A DNA stretch of 56,752 nucleotides from Okeania sp. SIO2C9 (lineage in GTDB: Bacteria > Cyanobacteriota > Cyanobacteriia > Cyanobacteriales > Microcoleaceae): assembly GCF_010672455.1 (NCBI RefSeq), contig NZ_JAAHGO010000056.1, positions 1 through 56,752 of the forward strand. The letters are read 5' to 3'. The translations under genes were made by a program, and so were the position numbers. How positions within the stretch are numbered: the first letter of the stretch is position 1; every line of letters starts with the position of its first letter. Shown here one piece after another: positions 8,445-18,797 of this stretch. The notes under the pieces are model-generated. The model ran no database searches. It was not told where the DNA came from and was given only the letters and a program-made list of their open reading frames with translations.

Positions 8445-8846
8445 TTAATCTAATTCTATATAGCCTAGTAATTGATTTAATCGTTGAGGATCTGTTAAAT
8501 ATAAGTACCCAATTAAAGCTTCTAAACTTGTAGCCTGTTGATAAACTTCTGGGTCTAATCTTTTCGGTTTCCCAAAAGCAGCGTTGCGTCCTCGCTTGAG
8601 AATATCTAACTCTAAACTAGTAAGATGAGGTTTTAAATTATGTAAATGATGAGCTTGACTTTCTGCTCTAACTTGCGCTACCACCAGTTGATGATAAGAC
8701 CGTGATCGCTTGGCTGGTATTAAGTAGTAGCTCCGAACATACAATTCATAAATAGCATCCCCCAGATATGCCCAAGCTGAGGGTGTAGTTTTTTGAATTT
8801 CTGTTGGTGTTAGCGCGACAAGGTTTAATTGTTGCAAACCGAGCAT
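8445..8846 (-). CDS. mrnC: Mini-ribonuclease III
   Basis: A 133-residue RNase III catalytic domain without a dsRNA-binding domain, as expected for Mini-III, which trims the ends of pre-23S rRNA. The signature AWAYLGDAIYELYVR carries the catalytic Asp near residue 29. RGRNAAFGKPKRLDPEVYQQATSLEALIGYLYL includes the second acidic site in the final helix. Length and start (MLGLQQL) fit the family. It lies upstream of rlmB on the same strand, a common pairing, which suggests a former rRNA-processing operon now separated by repeats. Confidence 0.93.
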   Translation of the reverse strand: MLGLQQLNLVALTPTEIQKTTPSAWAYLGDAIYELYVRSYYLIPAKRSRSYHQLVVAQVRAESQAHHLHNLKPHLTSLELDILKRGRNAAFGKPKRLDPEVYQQATSLEALIGYLYLTDPQRLNQLLGYIELD

Positions 8847-9018
8847 TCTCCTTATTAGACCAGCTTTTCTACTCGATCAAATATTAATTGTCCTTCTTCT
8901 AAGATCCCCGTAGAAAAATTTTTGCTTAACTTAAGTTTTAGTTTCTATGTAACAATACAGGCCAAATTTTGTTTTCACAATCTTTCTAGTTTTTTCTATC
9001 TCAATCAGGCTTGACCAA

Positions 9019-9050
9019 CTCCCGTCTAGCCCTTTGATTTTTGACGGGAG
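9019..9050 (-). terminator. Stem-loop downstream of the STAS gene
   Basis: CTCCCGTC (9019-9026) pairs with GACGGGAG (9043-9050) across a 16-base loop. It lies 47 bases past the STAS stop codon on the minus strand and is a plausible transcription end, though no strong T-run follows. Confidence 0.55.
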
Positions 9051-9096
9051 ATAGCATCTATAGCTATATTAAACAGTCGGTCATTGCCTGGCCTTG

Positions 9097-9474
9097 TCAA
9101 GAACTCTTGACATTCTCTATAGCTTCATCTAATGAAGACCGTAAAGACAAAAATTTCTCTAAACGAACCAATTTAACAGTTTGATTTACACGGGCATTGG
9201 AGACTATTTGCAACGTACCTTCTTCATATCCTTTGGTATGCTTTACCAGTTGTACGAGTGCTCCTAACCCAGAGCTATCAACAAAGTCTATTTTGGACAA
9301 ATCCAAAATAATGTTTTTTGGCCCTTGATCGATTTTTGTCTTCAGCGTTTTGTTAAAAGTACCTTCTGAAAAGGCATCTAGTAACCCTGTTAGGCGGAAT
9401 AGCTGGTAGTTATTCCTCTCTTCATGAGTGCATCTCAGGCTAACAGTCAGGGCTAATGGCTTAGGCTCAGGAAT
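9097..9474 (-). CDS. STAS-domain anti-sigma factor antagonist-like protein, probable ATT start
   Basis: A single STAS domain of about 125 residues, of the type found in SpoIIAA-like partner-switch regulators. The core reads LFRLTGLLDAFSEGTF, IILDLSKIDFVDSSGLGAL (the DSSGLG loop holds the phosphorylatable Ser) and VKLVRLEKFLSL. The first conventional start, a TTG, would give only 69 residues and cut off the first two strands. The frame stays open and family-like upstream to a TAG at 9483-9485. The only good start there is ATT (9472-9474), preceded by AGGAGG at 5-6 bases spacing. Its kinase or phosphatase partner is not in the window. Confidence 0.8.
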   Translation of the reverse strand: MPEPKPLALTVSLRCTHEERNNYQLFRLTGLLDAFSEGTFNKTLKTKIDQGPKNIILDLSKIDFVDSSGLGALVQLVKHTKGYEEGTLQIVSNARVNQTVKLVRLEKFLSLRSSLDEAIENVKSS

Positions 9475-9629
9475 AACACCCTCCTAGCTTGATTTTGCAT
9501 AAGTCGAATATCAATTATACTTTCTTATGTGCAATTTGTCTACTCCTACAGATAACTTATTTTCAAAGACAAATGATGCAAAAATTTTACAATTTAAGTA
9601 AGGAATACACAAAATTTGCAGGTAAAATC

Positions 9630-10790
9630 CTACTTTGATTTCGAGGCTTTAGCTTTCCGCTCATCTTGCATTACCTGGACAAAACGTTCAAACAAGTAAT
9701 CAGCATCGTGAGGACCAGGACTTGCTTCGGGGTGGTATTGTACTGAGAACAAAGGTAAAGATTTATGTCGTAAACCGGCAACAGTTTGGTCATTCAAGTT
9801 AAGATGCGTAATCTCTACCTCAGTAGCTAAAGAATCTGGATTAATTGCAAATCCATGATTTTGACTTGTAATCTCTACTTTTTGCTGTAAACCTGCTGGC
9901 TGATTGAGACCACGGTGGCCAAACTTTAATTTAAAAGTGTCGGCTCCCAAAGCAAGACCGAGGACTTGGTGTCCCATACAAATGCCAAAAACAGGTTTAG
10001 ATGATTTTAGTAACTCTTTAGTAGTCTCAATACCTTCGTTAACAGCAGCTGGGTCTCCTGGACCATTGGAAAGGAAAATACCATCAGGGTTATACTTGAG
10101 AATTTCTTCTGGTGGCGTATTAGCAGGAACAACTACAACTCGACAACCATAGCTAGCTAAACGTCGTAGGATATTTTTTTTCACTCCAAAGTCAATGGCC
10201 ACGACTGTATACTGTTCTCCACTGTAACCAGAAACAGAAGGATTAAACTCCCAAGTTGCATTAGTAGGTTCAGACCATTGGTAAACTTCTTTAGTTGTTA
10301 CTCCCTGAACTAAATTCAATCCTGCCATACTAGGGGCAGACTGAACTTTTTGTAGCAATTCAGTTGGGTCTAGAATTTCTGTAGAAATTGCCCCATTCAT
10401 TGCTCCTAAAGTCCGAATTTTTTTGGTCAAAGCACGGGTATCAATACCATAAATTCCAGGAATTTTATGTTCTTGAAGATACTCTGACAAAGACTGAGTA
10501 GAGCGCCAGTTACTAGGACGTGGACAAATATTACGAGCGATCGCGCCCTTGATTTGTGGCTCATTGGACTCTTCATCTTCAGGATTTACCCCTGTATTTC
10601 CCAACTCTGGGTAAGTGAAAGTAACAATTTGCCCACAATAACTTGGGTCTGTCAGAACTTCCTGATAACCAGTCATTCCTGTATTAAATACTACTTCTCC
10701 AATAGTAGTTCCAGGGGCACCAAAGGAAAAGCCTTGGTAAGTAGTTCCATCTGCTAGTACCAGTAATGCAGGTTGAGCTGAGATTGACAT
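9630..10790 (-). CDS. carA: Carbamoyl-phosphate synthase small chain
   Basis: The glutamine amidotransferase subunit that delivers ammonia to CarB for carbamoyl phosphate, feeding pyrimidine and arginine synthesis. The N-terminal CPSase_sm domain ([34 protein letters not shown]) is followed by a class I GATase with [14 protein letters not shown] (nucleophile Cys), and His and Glu in [14 protein letters not shown] start at the ATG at 10788-10790, which has GAGGAAT upstream; a TTG five codons earlier is less likely. The 386-residue length is typical. carB is not in the window. Confidence 0.96.
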   Translation of the reverse strand: MSISAQPALLVLADGTTYQGFSFGAPGTTIGEVVFNTGMTGYQEVLTDPSYCGQIVTFTYPELGNTGVNPEDEESNEPQIKGAIARNICPRPSNWRSTQSLSEYLQEHKIPGIYGIDTRALTKKIRTLGAMNGAISTEILDPTELLQKVQSAPSMAGLNLVQGVTTKEVYQWSEPTNATWEFNPSVSGYSGEQYTVVAIDFGVKKNILRRLASYGCRVVVVPANTPPEEILKYNPDGIFLSNGPGDPAAVNEGIETTKELLKSSKPVFGICMGHQVLGLALGADTFKLKFGHRGLNQPAGLQQKVEITSQNHGFAINPDSLATEVEITHLNLNDQTVAGLRHKSLPLFSVQYHPEASPGPHDADYLFERFVQVMQDERKAKASKSK

Positions 10791-10989
10791 TTTAATTCCT
10801 CTCAATTAATTAGTATTTAAAGATAGCCTCAAAATATCTACTTAGGTTATAGAGAGTATATTAAGTTAACAAAATATGTAGTAGTCACAAGTACAGATTA
10901 CACTCACTATTCAAATAAGATAAAATTAAGTTAAGCCATTAAATATTACAGTAAATAAATAGTTAAAATTCTTAAAAAATTTAGTAATT

Positions 10990-11679
10990 ATGATCGAAAA
11001 TTATTCACTCTACAACTCTAGCAATAGAAGTCAGGTAAAGCAGATGAAATCGGATACTGAAAAAAAGCAACAGGTTAAAACAATATTTGGATTTGGGCAA
11101 ATACAATCAATATTGCTGACAACATTACTTTCTATAACAGGGTTTGGCCTTGGCTATAGCGCTGCCGCGATCGCCCAAGAATATCCAGGATGTTTTCTGC
11201 TTGATGAATTTGGAAATAGGAGAGATTTAACAATATCAGTTTGTGGTCTGTTTCCAGAAGAGTTACCAGAAGAAGTATCAACTTCGAGTACGGTGGCGGA
11301 AGGAATATACGAAATTCCGATTAAAAGTCGTCGGGGTGGTAGTCCTGTAATTGATGTTACTTTTAATGGTAATCAAACTTATGAAATGATACTGGATACT
11401 GGTGCTAGTTCTACTTTAATCACTCAAGAAATGGCAACCGCTTTGAAAGTTTTGCCTTTTGACAAAAGAACTTTCACTTTAGCTGATGGTAAAAATGTAG
11501 AACTAGGAATTGGTATCGTCAGTTCTATTTCTGCAGGAGGTTTAACAATTAACCAGTTTAATGTTGCTGTTGCTCCTCCAGATAAAGAAAAGGGTTTACT
11601 AGGACAAAACTTTTTTGGTAGTTATGATATGACAATTAAGGAAGATGTAGTGGAGTTACGAGCACGTTCTAATAGCTAA
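10990..11679 (+). CDS. Retropepsin-like aspartic protease, exported or membrane-anchored
   Basis: A 229-residue protein with one retroviral-type aspartic protease domain. Residues 1-35 are polar, and about 36-62 form a hydrophobic segment ending AAIAQEYPG, which looks like a signal peptide or anchor. The protease domain (about 102-225) carries MILDTGASSTLIT (active-site DTG), then TLADGKNVELGIG and GLLGQNFFGSYDMTI. Such single-domain enzymes act as dimers; the substrate is unknown. The ATG at 11044 (MKSDTEKK) is an equally plausible start. It is transcribed away from carA. Confidence 0.82.
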   Translation: MIENYSLYNSSNRSQVKQMKSDTEKKQQVKTIFGFGQIQSILLTTLLSITGFGLGYSAAAIAQEYPGCFLLDEFGNRRDLTISVCGLFPEELPEEVSTSSTVAEGIYEIPIKSRRGGSPVIDVTFNGNQTYEMILDTGASSTLITQEMATALKVLPFDKRTFTLADGKNVELGIGIVSSISAGGLTINQFNVAVAPPDKEKGLLGQNFFGSYDMTIKEDVVELRARSNS

Positions 11680-11775
11680 TTTCATATCTGGTTGCATTAA
11701 AGTGTGGGGAGTAGGGGAGTAGGGGAATAGGGGAGTGGGTCCGATTAAATATTGAAGTAATTATAGAATTATCAA

Positions 11776-11890
11776 CAGGACTTACGCAAATTAACTTTTA
11801 AAGCAGCATTTGTAGGGGTGAATGGTATTGGCGTTCCGCCAAGCTCCGAATGGCACCCTCGCTATATGTAGGTTTGCGCTTCACTAGTCT
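11776..11890. mobile_element. MITE with CAGGACTTACGCAA left end, right end lost
   Basis: The left end and body (TTTGTAGGGGTGAATGG, CGTTCCGCCAAGCTCCGAATG) match the MITEs at 487 and 4057. The expected GCGTAAGTCCTG right end is missing after CTATATGTAGG, so this copy is truncated. Confidence 0.7.
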
Positions 11891-12272
11891 TTTAGTAGGG
11901 GTAGAAGACAGGAGACAGCTATACTGGAGACAGGAGAAATGGGAATGAGGGAGGAGCTAGTGTCTAATTGTATAAGTTAATATATTTATTATAAGAATGA
12001 AAAAAGCCTAAACTCACCTAAAATCAAATAAAGTCAACTCAAAAATAATATTACTAATTTTTGTAACTAGACACTAGGAGTAATATCATGTCCGGTAGCA
12101 TCGTTTGTGTATAATGGAAGAAGAAAAAAAATAATTGCCCGGAGCGATCGCCACTCTTCAAGCACTTGATAAATTATCAGTAGGCCACCAACGAAAACAA
12201 GTAAGACCTTGAATGAGCGATCGCTGTTTCATTAAGTTGATACATCGCTCAAAAACTATATCTTCCATCTCA

Positions 12273-12369
12273 TATCATGTCCGGTAGCATCATTTGTGTA
12301 TAAAATTAAGTTTCAATCTGCCCTCTGCCTTCCTTCCATTAAAGTATAAGTATTCAAGCGGACATGATA
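12273..12369. mobile_element. Short TATCATGTCCGG-ended element
   Basis: 97 bp from TATCATGTCCGGTAGC to CGGACATGATA, followed by TA. The interior includes GTGTATAAAATTAAG, which is also found near other copies. Confidence 0.65.
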
Positions 12370-12543
12370 TAAGTCCTGATCAACATATATTATATAACCG
12401 GATTCTATATCAGAAGGGAAGAAGAGGGAGTCTTAAGGCATAAGAAAGAGAAAGTTTTTTCGATCGCTTAATTTCACAGGACTATCGTACAGAAATTATC
12501 GATTATTTCTCCCTATTCCCTATTCCCTCTTTCCTGGAGATGT

Positions 12544-13650
12544 CTAATGATTTAAGAACTTAACTAACTGCTCTAATTTCAACCAAGCTGAACCATCCAG
12601 AAGAATATCTTTAGCCTTAGCAATACCTTCTGCATGAGCTTCTAGTGGTACAACACCTGCTACTTGTAGCGCTAGAGAACTATTCAGAGCAACTACATCT
12701 GTCTGTGCAGAAGTTCCCTTACCTTGGAGAACATTCTGCAAAATTTCAGCATTTTTTTCTACCTCCCCGCCCTGTAAGGCACTTATGGGAGCCAAATTTA
12801 ATCCTAAATCTTGGGGGTTAACGGTTGTCATTCGTACCTCACCATTGGATAAAATAGCTAGGTCGGTAATGTCGCCCAAACCAGCTTCATCTAGTTTTTC
12901 TCTACCGTGGAGAACGATCGCCGATCCTACCCCCAATATTCCTAAAGCTTGAGCTATAGTTTCTACTAGATGAGAATTGAACACTCCTATGACTTGACCT
13001 TGAGGACGTAAAGGGTTAACTAAAGGACCTAAAAGATTAAACACAGTTCGTACTTTTAAAGTGCGACGTAGAGGAACTACAGATTTCATTGCTGGATGCC
13101 AACCTGGTGCAAACAGAAAAGTTACTCCTACCTCAGATACTGCGGATATTACTTTTTCCGTGGGAGCGCTCAAACGTATTCCCAATGCTTCTAATACATC
13201 GGCAGAACCAACTTTACCAGAAGCAGAACGGTTTCCATGTTTAGCTACTGGCACTCCGGCCGCAGCTACGACAAAAGCAACAGCAGTAGAAATATTGAAT
13301 GTTGAAGCTCCATCTCCACCAGTACCACAAGTATCAATAACTGGATATTTGGAGTTGGTGATGGGAGCAGAGCGATCGCCATCTTCTTTTGTCAAGGATA
13401 AAGACTGTAATACTTTTGCCATACCTGCTAATTCTTCAGCAGATACACCTTTAGCTTGCAGGGCAGCTAAAATTGCTCCTGATAGAACAGGTGGAATTTC
13501 TTCTTGCAGCCATCCTTGCATTAAATTCGATGCTTGAGATGAAGATAAAGATTGGCCATCAAGTAACTGCTGTAATAAACTCGGCCATTCATTAGTAGAA
13601 GAGTTAATCATTGATGTACCTTGTTGGTTTTGAGCAATAGAACCAGTCAT
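12544..13650 (-). CDS. trpD: Anthranilate phosphoribosyltransferase
   Basis: Transfers the phosphoribosyl group of PRPP to anthranilate, the second step of tryptophan synthesis. The N-terminal helical domain leads to the PRPP loop [38 protein letters not shown] and [17 protein letters not shown] follow, all family signatures. The ORF is 368 residues; the family usually starts near the internal ATG at 13611 (MINSSTNEW), so the first 13 residues may not be made. It is monocistronic here, with a HIP1 site inside. No attenuator was recognised. Confidence 0.95.
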   Translation of the reverse strand: MTGSIAQNQQGTSMINSSTNEWPSLLQQLLDGQSLSSSQASNLMQGWLQEEIPPVLSGAILAALQAKGVSAEELAGMAKVLQSLSLTKEDGDRSAPITNSKYPVIDTCGTGGDGASTFNISTAVAFVVAAAGVPVAKHGNRSASGKVGSADVLEALGIRLSAPTEKVISAVSEVGVTFLFAPGWHPAMKSVVPLRRTLKVRTVFNLLGPLVNPLRPQGQVIGVFNSHLVETIAQALGILGVGSAIVLHGREKLDEAGLGDITDLAILSNGEVRMTTVNPQDLGLNLAPISALQGGEVEKNAEILQNVLQGKGTSAQTDVVALNSSLALQVAGVVPLEAHAEGIAKAKDILLDGSAWLKLEQLVKFLNH

Positions 13651-13960
13651 AGTCTAAAAGTAAATATACATTTTTCCACTATCTAATTATCTGATGTTTA
13701 TCTTGTATATATATCTTTGAAAAGAATATTTTACACAATTAAACATAAGTCTACAAAAAAAAGCCAAAAGTCAAATGCATTTATTTCCAACTTTCTCTAC
13801 AGTAATTTGATTTTTAAGATAATGGTCACATATTTAAGCCAAAAAGTTATAAATATGTCAAGATATATAATAACTAAAAGGGTGCATTGATTCAATAATA
13901 AACTTCTTAAGTAGGTAAAAATAGTTACATACAAGGATAAATCTGGAACGGAAAATTTGA

Positions 13961-16954
13961 ATGATTAATCGTCAGAAAAGTCAAGAGACATTACAGCAAA
14001 TGGAAGATAAATATGACAGTATATTTGAGAATAAAGTTGTAGGAATTTACCAAACAACACTTGAAGGACATTACATCAGCGCTAATGCTACACTAGCTCG
14101 CATCTATGGTTATGACTCTTCTACAGAAATGATTGCTGCTCTGGCAGATATTAAAAATCAACTTTATGTAGATTCTCAGCGACGTGACGAATTTGTTGAT
14201 ATTTTACGAAAAAAAGGAGAAGTTTCCGAATTTGAATCCCAGATTTATCGCAGAGATGGTACAATAATTTGGATTGCTGAAAATGCCTGGGTAGTTCGCG
14301 ATCGCCAGGAAAATTTTTTATATTATGAAGGATTTGTTGAAGATATTACCAGACGTAAACAGACAGAAGTTGCTTTGCAAGAGAGCGAAGAAAGACAAAG
14401 ATTATTAATAGAAAGTGTTCAAGATTATGCCTTATTTATGTTGGATGCTGACGGATATATAGTTAGCTGGAATCCTGGAGCAGAGCGTATTTATAAATAT
14501 AAATCCGAGCAAGTTATTGGTAGACATTTCTCGACTTTTTATACTCAAAATGATATTAAAAATCACTTACCAGAGAAAGAATTAAAAATTGCTAGAGAAA
14601 AAGGTAAATTTGTGATAGAAAATATCTGTTTGAGGCAAGACAAAACGCAATTCTGGGCTAATGTAATTACCACAGCTTTGTATGATGATAACCAACAATT
14701 ACGGGGTTTTTCTCAAGTTACAAGAGATATTACTGAGAGTAAACAAGCTATAGCTATCCAAACAGGATTAATTGCTACTATACAAGCTTCAGAAAAAAAG
14801 TTTCGCGATTTATATGAATCCACTCAAGATGCGGTTTTATTCATAAATGAACTAGGTTTTATTGATTGTAACTCTGCTGCATTAAAATTATTTGGCTGTA
14901 CTAATAAATCAGAGTTGTGTGGAAAACAGCCTTGGCAATTCAGTCCTCTAAAACAGCTTGGAAAAGAAGACTCAAATACGAAATTTAAACATTATTTAGA
15001 AATAGCATTACATAGAGGCATAAGTCGTTTTAATTGGCAATATAAACGTTTAGATGGTTCTGAATTTCCGGCAGAAGTTTTCTTAAGTTCTATGAAGTTT
15101 GATGGTAGAGATGGTTGGCAAGCAGTAGTTTTAGATATTAGCAATCGGTTGTTAAAAGAAAAAACACTAAAGCAGGCAAATGAGGAGTTAGAAAAGAGGG
15201 TAGAAAAACGAACAGTTGAACTACAGGAGGTCGTTGGGCGATTACAGAAAGAGATATCTGAACGTCAACAAGTAGAAGCAAAGTTACGATTATCGGAGGA
15301 AAAGTTCTCAAAAGCATTTCGTTGTAGTCCCAACCCGATCAGTATTACTACTTTTGAGAATGGACGGTTTATCGAAGTAAATGATGGTTTTTTGAAGATA
15401 ATGGGTTATTGCCGTGAAGAAATAATCGGTTTTACTGCACAAGAGTTGAAAATATGGGTATATCCAGAAGCAAGAACTGAATTTATGCAGAATTTACAAC
15501 AGCAAGGAGTTGTGAAAAATCAGGAATACGAGTTCAGAGTTAAATCTGGTGCAATTAGAGTATGGTTGTTGTCTGCAGAGATTATTGATATTGGTAATGA
15601 ACTTTGTTTGTTAGCAGTTATTACAGATATTACTGAACGCAAACATGCACAAGAAGCTTTATATGAAAGTCAAAGAAAATTAGCTACTTTAGTGAGTAAT
15701 TTGCCAGGTATGGCCTATCGTTTTCGCAACGATCTACATCGAAGTGTGGAATTTGTAAGTAAAGGTTGCTATTCATTAACTGGTTACCGAGTCAAAGATT
15801 TTTTTGGTTCACAGAAAATATTTTTATCACAATTAATTCATCGAGAAGATCGACAACGTTTATGGAATGCTATACGGTTTGCTATACAGGAAAATAAGCA
15901 TTATCAAGTAGTTTATCGAATTACTACTAAAACTGGAAAAATTAAATGGGTTTGGGAACAGGGAATAGGAGTATTTTCGGAGTCAGGAAATTTAATAGCT
16001 TTAGAAGGTTTTATTACAGATATTACTGAGAGTAAAAATGCAGAAGTAGCACTAAAGCAATCTCGAAATGAGTTAAGAAAACAAAAGCAAAAATTAGAAA
16101 ATACTTTGCAAGAACTGAATGAAGCAGAGACGACTTTAACTAATAGTGAAAAGATGTCTAGTTTAGGTCAATTAATCGCAGGAATTGCTCACGAAATTAA
16201 GAATCCTATAACTTCTGTCTATGGAAATATAGTGCATTTGAATCATTATGTTCAAGACATGATGAATTTACTAAATCTTTATGAAGAATATTGTACAGAC
16301 CCACCAGATTACATTAAAAAAGAATTTGAGGAGATCGATCTAGATTTTATGAGGCATGATTTGCCTAAGGTAATATCAGCAATGCAAATAGGAGCAGAAA
16401 GAATTCGTGATATTGTAAGTTCTCTGCGCAATTTCTCTCGTAAAGATGATGTGAAAAAAACTCTAATGAGTTTTCATGATGGTATTAATGGTACTTTAGT
16501 AATTCTCCAAAATCGTTTTAAAGGCCGTGGAAAAAAACCTGAAATTAAAATTTATAAGGAGTATGGAGCATTGCCTTTAGTAGAATGTTATGTAGGTATG
16601 ATAAATCAGGTATTCATGAATTTAATTGGTAATGCTATTGATGCTTTAGAAGAGGCTTGTGACAATGATAATTGCCAAGATAAAACTCCTACTATTAAAA
16701 TTAAAACAGAAGCTACATCAGACAAAGTTACAGTGAAGATTATAGATAATGGTTTAGGTATGGATGAGGAAGTTAAGAAGCGTTTATTTGAGCGATTTTT
16801 TACTACTAAACCAGCAGGGAAAGGTACTGGTTTAGGTTTGTCTATTAGTTATCAAATTATTGTGGAAAAACACAAGGGAAAGTTGAGTTGTAATTCTACT
16901 CTTGGTGAAGGAGCAGAGTTTATAATTGAAATTCCGATTACACAACCAGAATAA
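13961..16954 (+). CDS. Multi-PAS sensor histidine kinase
   Basis: A 997-residue soluble kinase with no transmembrane segment. About five PAS/PAC modules occupy residues 10-130, 140-265, 280-400, 445-560 and 575-700, each ending in DITxxK-type linkers. A coiled coil (about 405-445) lies between the third and fourth. The kinase core has the H-box SLGQLIAGIAHEIKNP (His near 744), N-box QVFMNLIGNAIDAL (about 885), G1 DNGLGMDEE and G2 GKGTGLGLSI (about 954). There is no receiver domain, so a separate response regulator must take the phosphate; none is adjacent. Cytoplasmic sensing by PAS, possibly of redox state or small ligands, is inferred. Confidence 0.93.
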   Translation: MINRQKSQETLQQMEDKYDSIFENKVVGIYQTTLEGHYISANATLARIYGYDSSTEMIAALADIKNQLYVDSQRRDEFVDILRKKGEVSEFESQIYRRDGTIIWIAENAWVVRDRQENFLYYEGFVEDITRRKQTEVALQESEERQRLLIESVQDYALFMLDADGYIVSWNPGAERIYKYKSEQVIGRHFSTFYTQNDIKNHLPEKELKIAREKGKFVIENICLRQDKTQFWANVITTALYDDNQQLRGFSQVTRDITESKQAIAIQTGLIATIQASEKKFRDLYESTQDAVLFINELGFIDCNSAALKLFGCTNKSELCGKQPWQFSPLKQLGKEDSNTKFKHYLEIALHRGISRFNWQYKRLDGSEFPAEVFLSSMKFDGRDGWQAVVLDISNRLLKEKTLKQANEELEKRVEKRTVELQEVVGRLQKEISERQQVEAKLRLSEEKFSKAFRCSPNPISITTFENGRFIEVNDGFLKIMGYCREEIIGFTAQELKIWVYPEARTEFMQNLQQQGVVKNQEYEFRVKSGAIRVWLLSAEIIDIGNELCLLAVITDITERKHAQEALYESQRKLATLVSNLPGMAYRFRNDLHRSVEFVSKGCYSLTGYRVKDFFGSQKIFLSQLIHREDRQRLWNAIRFAIQENKHYQVVYRITTKTGKIKWVWEQGIGVFSESGNLIALEGFITDITESKNAEVALKQSRNELRKQKQKLENTLQELNEAETTLTNSEKMSSLGQLIAGIAHEIKNPITSVYGNIVHLNHYVQDMMNLLNLYEEYCTDPPDYIKKEFEEIDLDFMRHDLPKVISAMQIGAERIRDIVSSLRNFSRKDDVKKTLMSFHDGINGTLVILQNRFKGRGKKPEIKIYKEYGALPLVECYVGMINQVFMNLIGNAIDALEEACDNDNCQDKTPTIKIKTEATSDKVTVKIIDNGLGMDEEVKKRLFERFFTTKPAGKGTGLGLSISYQIIVEKHKGKLSCNSTLGEGAEFIIEIPITQPE

Positions 16955-17225
16955 AGAAGGAAGAAGGAAGAAGGAAAAGTCATACTTGATCTGAGTTTTA
17001 AATTTTTGAACTATTCTAACCTTACCTTCGACTATTAACTATATGCAAGATTTCAATGATTAAGTAATTATTAGGATTCAATAACGTTTTCAACGATTAT
17101 TAGCCAGTGATTGTATATTATTCTTAATGTTTACTACTCCCCCACTCCCCCACTCCCCTACTCCCTCACTCCCCTACTCCCCCACTCCCCTACTCCCCCA
17201 CTCCCCTACTCCCAACAACTCTAAT
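16955..17225. repeat. GAAGGAA-family repeat and CTCCCC tract
   Basis: GAAGGAAGAAGG directly follows the kinase stop and continues into a repeat seen at 37882, 41763, 44818 and 48020, with CTGAGTTTTAAATTTTTGAAC. From about 17130 a pyrimidine tract of ACTCCCCCACTCCCCTACTCC units runs about 85 bases. No gene is seen. Confidence 0.7.
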
Positions 17226-17247
17226 AACTATTCAACCGGATTTGATA

Positions 17248-18795
17248 TTACATAATAGCTCCCAATGCTAGCAGAGTCTCTTTTTGACCCTCCGTCAAAC
17301 CTGTCGCATCTGTAATATTCATTCCTTCATAGAGGCGTTTTGCTTTCAGAGTTTTAATGCAGCTACCTGTTTGAGTATTCCACAGTCTAATAGTCTCGTC
17401 TTCGCTACCACTTGCAAGCATCGACCCGTCAGCACTAAAAGCAACAGATCGAATAGTATTTTCATGTCCCGTTAAAGTTTGCCAGAGGTTATCACTAGAA
17501 ACATCCCAGAGTTTAATTGTACATTCATCGCCACCAGTTGCTATCAGATTACTATTGGGACTAAATTCCATCGCTCTAATTTGCTTGGTATATTCTGCTA
17601 AAGTATGTAGACATTCTGTTGTACTGACATTCCAGAGTTTAACAGTGAGGTCATCACTAGCACTGGCAATAATTTTACCATTAGGACTCCAAGCAACTTG
17701 ACGCAACTTATCTTGATGTTCTCCTATATCTGTAAGTCTTCCAGTTTCAATATTCCATGTTTGTAATAATTTACCATCACTGGCGATCGCTAAATTCTGA
17801 CTATCCGGACTTACAGCAACTGACCACAACCAGTTTGGATAATCTTTGAAACTTTGCAGACAGCTATTTGTATTCATATCCCATAACTTGATACCGCCGT
17901 CGCTACCTACACTAATTAATTTTCTTCCCTCCTCATAAAAAGCTACTAACCATATCCAGTCTCTATCTCTTTCAGGGAGAATAGAACATTTCCCAGTAGC
18001 AAGATCCCATAACCTAATCTGACCATCATTTCCAGCACTGGCAATTTTTGTTCCTTGAGGATGGAAAGCAACGGACTGAATGCGCTTTATATGTCTGTCC
18101 AAGATTTTACAGTTACCAGTCTCAATATCCCATAGTCTAACCACGCGATCGTCACCACCACTGACCAGAGTTTTACCATCAGGAGAGAAAGCAACCGACC
18201 ATACTCTTTGAGTATAACCATTGATAGTCTTCAAAGATTCTCCTTTAGGGATATCCCACAACCTGACACTTTGATCGTCGCTCCCACTAATTAGAGTTTT
18301 ACTATCACTACTGAAGGTTATAGATCGAACTCGTCGATTTTGTTCTGGTAAAGTCAGTAATAATTCACCAGTTTCAATGTTCCATAACTTCACAGTTTGA
18401 TCCGCACTACCACTAGCTAGAATTTGATTATCGGGACTAAAAACAACTGACCACACTCGTCCATTGTGTCCCGGAATAGTTTTGATACATTTACCAGTAT
18501 GGATATCCAGTAATCTGACAAGATTATCATCGCTACCAGTAGCTAGAGTTTTTCCATCAGGACTAAAAGCGATGGCACGAACAACATGATTGAGTTGTTG
18601 CCAAGTTGTGAGACATTTACCACTCTGAACATCCCACAATTTTACAATTTGCTCCATTACACTACCACTAGCAACTTTTGTTCCTTGAGGATCGAAAGCA
18701 ACTCCTCGTACCCAGAAACCATGTTCCTGTAAAACGTGAAGACATTGATGAGAGTTAATATCCCACAATCTTACACCTTCTTGAAAACTAGACAA
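17248..18795 (-). pseudogene. WD40 beta-propeller, 5'-truncated remnant of a larger STAND/WD40 gene
   Basis: About twelve WD40 repeats ([23 protein letters not shown] pattern) run from the first residue, ending in [18 protein letters not shown], a tail typical of cyanobacterial NB-ARC/WD40 proteins of over 1000 residues. There is no N-terminal signalling or NTPase domain. The only start is a TTG, and the frame reads on upstream as propeller-like sequence ([16 protein letters not shown]) until it meets the TnpB-related gene, whose stop codon overlaps this region. The start is therefore artificial and the gene has lost its 5' part. A residual propeller could still be made. No repeat is obviously broken. 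Confidence 0.75.
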
Positions 18796-18797
18796 AG

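Larger units (their letters stand above)
11680..12543. other. Repeat-rich spacer
   Basis: No gene is seen. It contains a GGGGAGTAGGGGAGTGGG tract, a MITE with only a left end (11776-11890), a lone TATCATGTCCGG end near 12084, HIP1 octamers near 12144 and 12218, a complete short TATCATGTCCGG element (12273-12369) and a GGAGATGTCTA-family repeat that touches the trpD stop codon. Confidence 0.65.

Noticed and set aside
10990-11679. Retroviral or transposon origin for the retropepsin-like gene
   Set aside because: It is a stand-alone domain with a signal-like segment and no reverse transcriptase or integrase nearby; such single proteases are common in bacteria.
13061-13537. 158-codon ORF antisense to trpD
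   Set aside because: A shadow of the trpD reading frame; trpD has full family signatures on the other strand.
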